Assembly (NCBI GenBank): GCA_026387055.1
Contig: JAPLML010000719.1
Location: 1 to 10,809, forward strand
Source: Planctomycetota bacterium
GTDB taxonomy: Bacteria; Planctomycetota; Phycisphaerae; FEN-1346
DNA length: 10,809 nt
Direction of reading: 5' to 3'
Shown here: in pieces, positions 5,417 to 10,809 of the stretch
How positions within the stretch are numbered: position 1 is the stretch's first letter
How the letters are laid out: each line of letters opens with the position of its first letter
Made by a program: the position numbers and the translations under genes
Notes under the pieces: model-generated
Databases searched by the model: none
Told to the model about the DNA's origin: nothing
Seen by the model: the letters and a program-made list of their open reading frames with translations, nothing else

Positions 5417-6613
5417 GTGTGCCCAGAACTGCCCAAACCCCTCTGTTGGGCCATTTCATCGCTGGCATTACTGATGACCCTCGGGTGCAGCGGTACGGGA
5501 CAGGGTCTCGGCTCCCATGCCGTGGGCAGGATTGAAGGGCACGAGGCCTCCCAACCCGAAAAGACGCAACTGGTTGAAGCGGTTCGTTCTATCGGCGGAA
5601 CGGTGCGCTTGGATGAGTCGCGACCGGAACAGCCGGTGACCGGTGTCCGCATCCACTGTGCAATGCCGCCGGGAATGCTTGATCTCTTGGCACAGCAACG
5701 CGAGTTGCGGGACCTGGATATCGAGCGCTGGAAAATGGAGCCATCGGATATTTCTAAACTGCGCGTGCTGACGGCCCTTGTGAGGTTGAGACTGGCCAAC
5801 TGTAACCTCAAGGATACGGATCTTGGATTCCTTACCGGTCTGGTCAACCTTGAGTTCCTGAATCTTGAGGGCAACACGATAAGTGACGGAGGTCTTGTCC
5901 AACTGAAGCTGCCGGCCAATCTGGAGGACCTTGACCTAACGGCCACGGGCGTGGAGGGAACAGGGCTTCGCCAACTGAAAGACAGTACTCGCTTCAGATC
6001 CCTGTTTCTGAAGTGCAACCGGCTCACGGAAGATGGGTTTAGGGTCATCGGGCAATTGTCCAGCCTTCGCGAACTCGGCCTGGGTGGGCCGATTATGCGT
6101 CCGCGTTGGGTAGCACATCTATCGTCATTGCGCAATCTGGAAACGCTTTCCCTCTCCTGGACGAGCGAACAAGAGGGCATCCTGACGGCTCTGGGAGAAC
6201 ACCCAAGACTGTCCTCCCTCCGTCTCGCTGCGCTTGACGGCAAGGTCTCCGATGAGGAACTGATCTCCCTGGCGAAGTACCCTTGCCTGAAGGCGCTACG
6301 CCTGCCGGGCGGAGACCTGACGGACAAAGGGCTTGGTTATCTACGCCGGGCAGAGGGCCTGCGAAGCCTTACGATTTACTGGTCAAGACACATCAGTGAT
6401 GCCGGAGTACGCGAAATCCAAGCCCTGCCGCATCTGGAGGACCTGGACTTGCATGGCTGCAATATCACCCAAAGAAGCATTGAGTACCTGGCCAGAATGC
6501 CGCATTTGCAAAGGCTTGCCGTTTCAGGCACCCCGCTGGCCAAGACAGCCATTGACCAACTGCGCCGGGCGTTGCCGCATGTCGCCATAGTGGATTATAT
6601 CCCGCTCAAGTAG
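5417..6613 (+). CDS. Leucine-rich-repeat lipoprotein
   Basis: This 398-residue protein is probably anchored to a membrane by lipid and offers a curved binding surface; no enzymatic motif is visible. GTG at 5417 is preceded by GGAGGTG at ideal spacing and opens directly into a signal with hydrophobic run 11-22 and candidate lipid Cys24 (MTLGC; the -3 Thr is atypical). An earlier in-frame ATG (5288) would put about 43 basic residues before the signal. Residues about 45-90 form a short lead-in (LVEAVRSIGGTVRLDE), then about eleven repeats of roughly 24 residues run to the end, for example LVRLRLANCNLKDTDLGFL and LEDLDLHGCNITQRSIEYL, the ribonuclease-inhibitor-like or Cys-containing type. Base composition is visibly less GC-rich and Leu codons more often CTT or TTG than in its neighbours, hinting at different ancestry. 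The ligand is unknown. It stands alone between two gaps of more than 200 bases. Confidence 0.8.
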   Translation: MCPELPKPLCWAISSLALLMTLGCSGTGQGLGSHAVGRIEGHEASQPEKTQLVEAVRSIGGTVRLDESRPEQPVTGVRIHCAMPPGMLDLLAQQRELRDLDIERWKMEPSDISKLRVLTALVRLRLANCNLKDTDLGFLTGLVNLEFLNLEGNTISDGGLVQLKLPANLEDLDLTATGVEGTGLRQLKDSTRFRSLFLKCNRLTEDGFRVIGQLSSLRELGLGGPIMRPRWVAHLSSLRNLETLSLSWTSEQEGILTALGEHPRLSSLRLAALDGKVSDEELISLAKYPCLKALRLPGGDLTDKGLGYLRRAEGLRSLTIYWSRHISDAGVREIQALPHLEDLDLHGCNITQRSIEYLARMPHLQRLAVSGTPLAKTAIDQLRRALPHVAIVDYIPLK

Positions 6614-6725
6614 ACCTGTGTGCTGGTCCGGGGGAATTGGGTTCGCCATGTGTTACGGCGGAAAGTAGGGCGGACATTCGGGTTTTCCGGCGTCACGGGC
6701 CGCGAGATGGGGGTTACGGCGCGCA

Positions 6726-6751
6726 GCCCTTTCGCCGGCGGCCCTTTCGCC
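6726..6751. repeat. Two direct 11-bp repeats just upstream of the operon promoter
   Basis: GCCCTTTCGCC occurs at 6726-6736 and 6741-6751, a 15-base period, ending next to the -35 box (6752). Two same-facing copies at about 1.5 helical turns could be an activator site; chance duplication is also possible. The rest of 6614-6725 shows no gene or clear terminator. Confidence 0.35.
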
Positions 6752-6780
6752 TTGCGGATGGGGGGGCGGGCGATTATGCT
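6752..6780 (+). promoter_or_regulatory. Candidate sigma70-like promoter of the isomerase/DUF1080 operon
   Basis: TTGCGG (6752-6757) and TATGCT (6775-6780) are 17 bases apart, matching three and four of six consensus positions. The predicted transcript would begin near 6787, about 36 bases before the first gene. The weak -35 with direct repeats abutting it would fit activator-dependent expression. Confidence 0.4.
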
Positions 6781-6822
6781 GTACCGACCGAATCAACCCG
6801 AACCCATGACAGGAGACCTGTG

Positions 6823-7677
6823 ATGATCACGCGACGCACGTTCCTCAAGGGCACGGCCGCCGGGATCGCCGGCGCGGCCGTGGCATCGAAACTGGTGATG
6901 GCCGAGGAGGGTAAACCCGTGCCGAAGATCCGCGTGAGTTCCTGCTCGGTCGGCTTTGACGAGGCCAAGAAGGCCGGCCTCGAGGGCGTGGAGGTCGGCG
7001 TCGGCGGCGCGGCAGAGAGGCGCTCCATCGCCGACCCGTCGGTCCGCGAGCAGCACAAGGCGAAGATGAAGGAGACGGGCCTCGTCATCTCCTCGTTCAT
7101 GATGGGCCTCTTGAACTCCGAGCCCCTGGCCTCCGACCCGCGCGGCCCGGCGTGGCTGGAGCAGAGCATCGAGGCCGCCAAGGACCTTCAGGCCCAGGTC
7201 ATCCTCATCGCCTTCTTCGGCAAGGGGAGCTTGCTGGAAGGACGCAAGGTCAAGACGGCCGACGTCGACGTGGTGGTCGAGCGCCTGAAGGCGGCGGCGC
7301 CGAAGGCCAAGGAGGCCGGCGTCATCCTGGGCATCGAGAACACGCTCGACGCGAAGCAGAACGTGGAGATCCTGGAGCGCATCGGCAGCCCGGCCGTCCA
7401 GATCTACTACGATTGCTACAACCTGGCGGGGGAGGGCTACGACGTGCCGGCCGAAATCCGGTTCCTCAAGGACCGCATCGCCATCTTCCATTTCAAGAAC
7501 GGCGGCGATTACCTCGACAACGGCAAAGTCAAGTTCGAACCGGTCGCCGAGGCCATGAAGGAGATCGGGTACAAGGGGTGGGTCGTGCTGGAGACCTCGC
7601 ACCCCTCCAAGGACCGCGTGGCCGACACGAAGCGCAACGCCGACTACGTGAGGAAGCTGTTCGGCGTGACGGCGTGA
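6823..7677 (+). CDS. Tat-exported sugar isomerase/epimerase-like TIM-barrel protein
   Basis: This 284-residue protein belongs to the xylose-isomerase-like TIM-barrel superfamily (AP_endonuc_2 fold), acting on sugars or keto-sugars with a divalent metal. The N-terminus is a twin-arginine signal: TRRTFLKG (residues 3-10), hydrophobic run 11-25, cleavage near Ala27, so it is exported folded. Metal-binding candidates in the usual order are Glu172 (GIENT), Asp197 (YYDCYN), His223 (FHFKN) and Glu257 (VLETSH). Start ATG 6823 has AGGAGA at 6811-6816; longer in-frame versions would bury the Tat motif. The next gene begins 29 bases after its stop, so they are probably co-transcribed. Members of this fold paired with DUF1080 proteins have been described as hydratases in 3-keto-glycoside breakdown, which I favour over a true phosphate-sugar isomerase for an exported protein. 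Exact substrate unknown. Confidence 0.85.
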   Translation: MITRRTFLKGTAAGIAGAAVASKLVMAEEGKPVPKIRVSSCSVGFDEAKKAGLEGVEVGVGGAAERRSIADPSVREQHKAKMKETGLVISSFMMGLLNSEPLASDPRGPAWLEQSIEAAKDLQAQVILIAFFGKGSLLEGRKVKTADVDVVVERLKAAAPKAKEAGVILGIENTLDAKQNVEILERIGSPAVQIYYDCYNLAGEGYDVPAEIRFLKDRIAIFHFKNGGDYLDNGKVKFEPVAEAMKEIGYKGWVVLETSHPSKDRVADTKRNADYVRKLFGVTA

Positions 7678-7706
7678 CATGGCCCCGAATCTATGGAGGT
7701 GATGAA

Positions 7707-8990
7707 ATGCGTTCAATCGCTCGGTGCCTGCCGGCGCTGTTGCTCTTCTTGGCGACTGCAAACGCGGCGTGGGCCGCCGATGCGGCGGCCTCGGACGAGG
7801 GCTTCGTCTCCCTCTTCAACGGCGCCGACCTCAAGGGATGGGACGGGAACCCCGATCTCTGGTCCGTCAAGGACGGCGTCATCCACGGCGAGACCACCCT
7901 CGAGAAACCCGCCAAGGGCAACACCTTCTGCCTCTGGCGCGGGGGAACGCTCAAGAACTTCGTCCTCAAGATCAAGTTCCGCGTCCAGAACGGCAACTCC
8001 GGCGTCCAGTACCGAAGCAAGGACCTCGGCAACTGGGTCGTGGGCGGATACCAGGCCGAGGTCTGCAACGAGCAGCCTCAGGTCGGCTTCCTTTACCACG
8101 AGCGCGGCCGCGGGTCGCTCGTCAACGTCGGCGACTTCGTGGTCATCGACAAGGACGCCAAGAAGGAAGTGGTGGGCAAGGTCGCCGACAAGGACGCCCT
8201 CGTCAAGGCCGGCTACTACAAGCCGAAGGACTGGAACGAGTACACCATCATCTGCCGCGGCAACCACGTCGTGCAGATCCTGAACGGGTTCCAGACGATC
8301 GAGCTGATCGACCAGGACCCCAAGGGCCGCGCGATGGAGGGGATCCTGGCCCTCCAGATCCACGCCGGGCCGCCCATGATCGTCGAGTTCAAGGACATCC
8401 GCCTTAAGAACCTGCCGGCGAACTACGGCGAGGCGGGGCGGCTCTTCAATGGCAAGGATCTCGATGGCTGGGTCCCGTCGAGCGACGCGGTCAAGGACAC
8501 GTTCAGCGCCAAGGACGGCGTGCTGGCCGATGCGGGCACGCCCGCCGGGTACCTCCGCACGACGGCCGACTACGCGAGCTACGTCCTCTCGCTCCAGTGC
8601 CGACACACGAAGCCGGGCAACGGCGGCGTCCTGCTGCGCATGACGGGCCCGGACAAGGTGTGGCCGAAATCGATCGAGTGCCAGGGCCAGTCGGGCGCGA
8701 TGGGCGACGTCTGGAACATCGACAAGTTCCCGATGAAAGTGGCCGAGGACCGCACCAGCGGCCGGCACACGAAGAAGCTCCATCCGTCGAATGAGAAACC
8801 GCTGGGCGAGTGGAACCGCTACGAGATGACCCTCGACGGCGGGAACCTGGAACTCGCGGTCAACGGCCTGGTGCAGAACACCGCGGCGGAATGTCAGGAG
8901 GTCCCCGGCAAGATCTGCCTCCAGTCCGAGGGCGGCGCGATGGAGTACCGGAACCTCGTCCTCGTCCCGATCCTCAAGGGCGAGAAGTAG
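7707..8990 (+). CDS. Secreted protein with two DUF1080 (3-keto-glycoside hydrolase-type) domains
   Basis: The 427-residue product has a Sec signal (residues 1-23, ending AWA before Ala24), then two concanavalin-like beta-sandwich domains of family PF06439 (DUF1080). The first covers about 32-236, opening FVSLFNGADLKGW and containing GNSGVQYRSK. The second covers about 244-424, opening GRLFNGKDLDGW and containing GNGGVLLRM. The shared LFNGxDLxGW openings show an internal duplication; the second copy is shorter and more diverged. Family members hydrolyse or eliminate glycosides already oxidised at C3 and are common in planctomycetes and Bacteroidetes. ATG 7707 follows a near-perfect ribosome-binding site GGAGGT (7695-7700); the in-frame open stretch upstream overlaps the isomerase gene and is not coding. 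It lies 29 bases after the isomerase and 22 before the next gene. A non-catalytic sugar-binding role for one domain is possible. Confidence 0.87.
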   Translation: MRSIARCLPALLLFLATANAAWAADAAASDEGFVSLFNGADLKGWDGNPDLWSVKDGVIHGETTLEKPAKGNTFCLWRGGTLKNFVLKIKFRVQNGNSGVQYRSKDLGNWVVGGYQAEVCNEQPQVGFLYHERGRGSLVNVGDFVVIDKDAKKEVVGKVADKDALVKAGYYKPKDWNEYTIICRGNHVVQILNGFQTIELIDQDPKGRAMEGILALQIHAGPPMIVEFKDIRLKNLPANYGEAGRLFNGKDLDGWVPSSDAVKDTFSAKDGVLADAGTPAGYLRTTADYASYVLSLQCRHTKPGNGGVLLRMTGPDKVWPKSIECQGQSGAMGDVWNIDKFPMKVAEDRTSGRHTKKLHPSNEKPLGEWNRYEMTLDGGNLELAVNGLVQNTAAECQEVPGKICLQSEGGAMEYRNLVLVPILKGEK

Positions 8991-9012
8991 GCGGCCGTGG
9001 AAGGAGAAGCCT

Positions 9013-9537
9013 GTGGATGCCGAACTTATCGCCTTGTTGGATCCGGACCGGGAGGCCGAGACCTCCGGAAACGCTCGTCCCGAGGCGGCCCTGGCCCTGG
9101 ATCGCCAGGCGGAAGCCGTCGAAATCGAAACGCCCGACGGCCCGCGCCGCCACGCCCTGAAGCCCTTGTCGGCCCTCTACGGCAAGGGGCGGTACGCCGC
9201 GCCGCCCGATCCCGAGGACAAGGGGTTCCTGCCGCTCCTCATGTGCATTGAGGATGCCATCGCGAGCCACGACCGGAATGCCCCGGACCTGACCGACGGC
9301 CAAGTGTCGCTGGCCCTCTCGCGGCTGCTCATCAAGCTGGAAGGCGACCCCGGCGACAACGACCTCGCCCGGCGCATCCAGCTCAGTCTCCGGCTGAGCC
9401 TGAGCCTGAATGACTACTCGCGCCGGGAGGTCATCTGGGCCTTGCGGCGGGTCGCCCGCTCCGTTGAACGCCACCGCCGCGATGCCGGTGTGCGCGGCTA
9501 CCTGGATTTCATCCAGGAGTTTTTCCGGGGCGCATAA
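9013..9537 (+). CDS. Uncharacterised 174-residue protein, third gene of the operon
   Basis: I do not recognise a named family. The start is GTG at 9013, supported by AAGGAGAA (9001-9008) at good spacing; no in-frame ATG is near. The first ~50 residues are acidic and low-complexity (MDAELIALLDPDREAE). The rest is predicted mainly helical, with conserved-looking segments LPLLMCIEDAIASHDRN (about 73-89), LTDGQVSLALSRLLIKLEG and LSLNDYSRREVIWALRRVARSVERH. There is no signal peptide or membrane segment, so it should be cytoplasmic, unlike the two exported proteins before it. The 22-base gap to the DUF1080 gene suggests one transcript. It ends in tandem stops (TAATAG) just before a large palindrome. 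Wobble positions are strongly G/C, as in its neighbours, supporting real coding. It could be a helical adaptor or regulator; function unknown. Confidence 0.75.
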   Translation: MDAELIALLDPDREAETSGNARPEAALALDRQAEAVEIETPDGPRRHALKPLSALYGKGRYAAPPDPEDKGFLPLLMCIEDAIASHDRNAPDLTDGQVSLALSRLLIKLEGDPGDNDLARRIQLSLRLSLSLNDYSRREVIWALRRVARSVERHRRDAGVRGYLDFIQEFFRGA

Positions 9538-9554
9538 TAGCATAGCGCTACTCC

Positions 9555-9623
9555 GCGCGGCCGGCTTGTCCGGCCGTGGGAGATGGGACCGTGCTTCCCC
9601 ACGGCCGGACAAGCCGGCCGTGC
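9555..9623. terminator. Large perfect palindrome between convergent genes, likely bidirectional terminator
   Basis: Arms 9558-9580 and 9598-9620 are exact 23-bp reverse complements (core CGGCTTGTCCGGCCGTGGG) around a 17-base loop. The stem extends to 9555/9623 through one G-T wobble. It separates the operon ending at 9537 from the dihydrouridine synthase gene ending at 9696, both transcribed toward it. No T run flanks either side, so it may be a dispersed repeat serving as a transcript-end barrier rather than a classic intrinsic terminator. Confidence 0.6.
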
Positions 9624-9695
9624 CACACTGGCTATTGGCGCCATAGCACAATCGCCAAACAGGTTCGGGTCTTCCGATCTGCCGCGCGAAGGCAA

Positions 9696-10706
9696 TCAAC
9701 CTTCCGGCTTGAACCACCTGTCCACTACCCGTTCCAGGTCCTCGCGGCTTCTGGCCTCCTGGATGGCCACGCGGGCCGCGGCCGCGCCGCGGAGGCCGCG
9801 AGTGTACATGCGGCCGATCTGGCATATCATCCGCAGGCCGACCCCAGGGCCGTGTTGCGCGACCAGCCCCTCATAGTGCTGCATAAAGGCCCCGGCCCGC
9901 TCCTCCAGCGTGACCGGCACGTAAGTGCCCGTCTGCGCGAGCTCAATCACCTGCCGGAAGATCCACGGCGCGCCGACCGCGCCGCGGGCGAGGCTGGCCC
10001 CGGCGCAGCGGGTCTCGCGAAGCATGGCCGCGACGGCCTCGGGCGTCCGGAGGTCGCCGCTGCCGAAGACGGGCACGGGCAGAAGCTCGGCCCACTCGCG
10101 GATGACCCGCCAGTCGGCCATGCCGTGATAGGCCTGCTTGGCCGAGCGGGCGTGCAGGGTGACGGCCGCGGCGCCGGCGGCCACGGCCCCGCGCGCGAGC
10201 TCCAGCCCGCGCTCGCGGTGGTCGGCCGAGTCGGTCCAGCCGTAGCGGAGCTTGACGGTGACGGGCAGCCGCGAAGTCCGCACGGCCAACTCGACGAGCG
10301 GCACGGCCTTCTCGGGCTCCTGGAGGACCGAAGCGCCGCGTCCGCTGCCGGCGACGCGTTTGCTCGGGCAGGCGAAGTTGAGGTCGATGGCGTCGGCCAC
10401 GCCGCGCTCGCGCACCAGGGCGATGGCCTCGGCCAGCGGGCCGGCGGTCTCGGGCAGAATCTGGACCGCCAGGGGCCGGTCCTCGGGCGTCGAGGCCAGG
10501 AGGTCCCCGCCCTTGCGGCGGACGTAGGCGCCGAGGAGGTCCTCGGGCGTGGCCATCTCGGTGTGGGCCAGGGCCGCGCCGAACCGCCTTGCGAGGAGGC
10601 GGAACGCCAGGTGCGTCCGGTTGTGCATTGCGGCCAGCACGAGGTTGCGGCCGAGCGCGAGGGGGCCGAGCGCGACGGGATGGATCAGATGGTCTTCGTC
10701 GGACAT
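9696..10706 (-). CDS. dus: tRNA-dihydrouridine synthase
   Basis: This 336-residue flavoenzyme reduces uridines in tRNA to dihydrouridine with FMN and NADPH in the cytoplasm. The FMN-binding TIM barrel fills about 10-250: TEM (49-51), Gln82, IDLNFACPSKRV (107-118) with catalytic Cys113, Lys152 (VTVKLRYGW), His185 (LHARSAKQAYHGMADW), and the phosphate loops FGSGDL (214-219) and ARGAVGAPWIF (240-250). A helical tRNA-binding domain follows. Two signature sites are unusual: the common NxGCP reads NFACP, and the usual APM..T start reads AAMHNRTH. The catalytic residues are intact, so it should be active. No ribosome-binding site precedes the ATG, and a promoter-like pair (10713-10741) would start transcription at the start codon. 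It faces the preceding operon and is unrelated to it functionally. The subfamily (DusA, DusB or DusC) is not settled. Confidence 0.92.
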   Translation of the reverse strand: MSDEDHLIHPVALGPLALGRNLVLAAMHNRTHLAFRLLARRFGAALAHTEMATPEDLLGAYVRRKGGDLLASTPEDRPLAVQILPETAGPLAEAIALVRERGVADAIDLNFACPSKRVAGSGRGASVLQEPEKAVPLVELAVRTSRLPVTVKLRYGWTDSADHRERGLELARGAVAAGAAAVTLHARSAKQAYHGMADWRVIREWAELLPVPVFGSGDLRTPEAVAAMLRETRCAGASLARGAVGAPWIFRQVIELAQTGTYVPVTLEERAGAFMQHYEGLVAQHGPGVGLRMICQIGRMYTRGLRGAAAARVAIQEARSREDLERVVDRWFKPEG

Positions 10707-10712
10707 GACCGG

Positions 10713-10741
10713 ACTGTAACAGGTCGATGGGGCTGCTGCAA
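10713..10741 (-). promoter_or_regulatory. Candidate promoter giving a leaderless dihydrouridine synthase mRNA
   Basis: On the minus strand TTGCAG (10741-10736) and TACAGT (10718-10713) are 17 bases apart, matching three and four of six consensus positions. Only six bases (CCGGTC) separate the -10 box from the ATG, so transcription would begin at or next to the start codon, in keeping with the missing ribosome-binding site. Confidence 0.4.
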
Positions 10742-10762
10742 GCGCGGCGCCGGGCGGACGAA

Positions 10763-10809
10763 GAATGACGAAGCCCGAAACCCGAATGACGAATGAAACG
10801 GCAATGACG
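10763..10809. repeat. Short AATGACG repeats at the window edge
   Basis: AATGACG occurs at 10764-10770, 10785-10791 and 10803-10809 (21 and 18 bases apart); the first two sit in identical GAATGACGAA. This purine-rich, lower-GC patch looks like the start of a direct-repeat or dispersed element that continues past the window. No coding sequence is supported after 10706. Confidence 0.45.

Noticed and set aside
5140..6327. Minus-strand open frame (395 codons) opposite the leucine-rich-repeat gene
   Set aside because: Ser/Arg-rich translation without domains; the plus strand has regular repeats, a signal and a ribosome-binding site.
9670..9680. TCTTCCGATCT, identical to the end of a common Illumina adapter
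   Set aside because: Only 11 bases match, the preceding adapter base differs and sequence on both sides runs on naturally, so chance is more likely than a chimera; read mapping across 9670 would settle it.
9576..10796. Plus-strand open frame (406 codons) opposite the dihydrouridine synthase gene
   Set aside because: Runs through a palindrome and a clear dus gene; biased translation without motifs.
10763..10809. Possible CRISPR array
   Set aside because: Repeat units are only 7-10 bases and spacing 18-21 bases, with no long identical repeats or cas genes.

Overview
The window reads as a high-GC (roughly two thirds G+C by eye) environmental bacterium, most probably a planctomycete or close relative (Phycisphaerae-like). 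This rests on the mix of secreted, carbohydrate-related families (GH50-like hydrolase, DUF1080, Tat-exported sugar-isomerase TIM barrel, PA14, leucine-rich-repeat lipoprotein) and on the large palindromes in the gaps between genes. The taxonomic call is inference from gene content; no rRNA or other marker lies in the window.

Layout. 77-1057 (+) is galE, a UDP-glucose 4-epimerase. It converges on a secreted GH50/beta-agarase-like glycoside hydrolase (1118-3232, -); a perfect 15-bp hairpin lies between them. A divergent control region (3233-3557) separates that hydrolase from a lipoprotein S1C (HtrA-type) protease with PDZ and PA14 domains (3558-5006, +). Both leaders in this region carry the same ~35-nt element. 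The gap 5007-5416 holds a hairpin around the protease stop codon, a compound palindromic element, a C-rich tract and a structured leader. Then comes a leucine-rich-repeat lipoprotein (5417-6613, +) with visibly lower GC than its neighbours.

A promoter-bearing gap (6614-6822) leads into a tight three-gene run on +: a Tat-exported sugar isomerase/epimerase-like protein (6823-7677), a secreted protein with two DUF1080 domains (7707-8990) and an unrecognised 174-residue protein (9013-9537). A 23-bp-arm palindrome ends this run and separates it from a convergent tRNA-dihydrouridine synthase (9696-10706, -), which appears to be leaderless.

Functionally, most of the window concerns carbohydrate handling in the periplasm or at the surface. 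The isomerase and DUF1080 pair resembles the oxidation/elimination (3-keto-glycoside) route of glycoside breakdown. The GH50-like enzyme suggests polysaccharide attack, and GalE supplies or salvages UDP-sugars. The most unusual items are the shared leader element of the two divergent genes, the protease-PDZ-PA14 fusion, the exported isomerase/DUF1080/unknown operon, and a different large palindrome in each gene-end gap. I did not find a clear, wholly new defence or mobile system.
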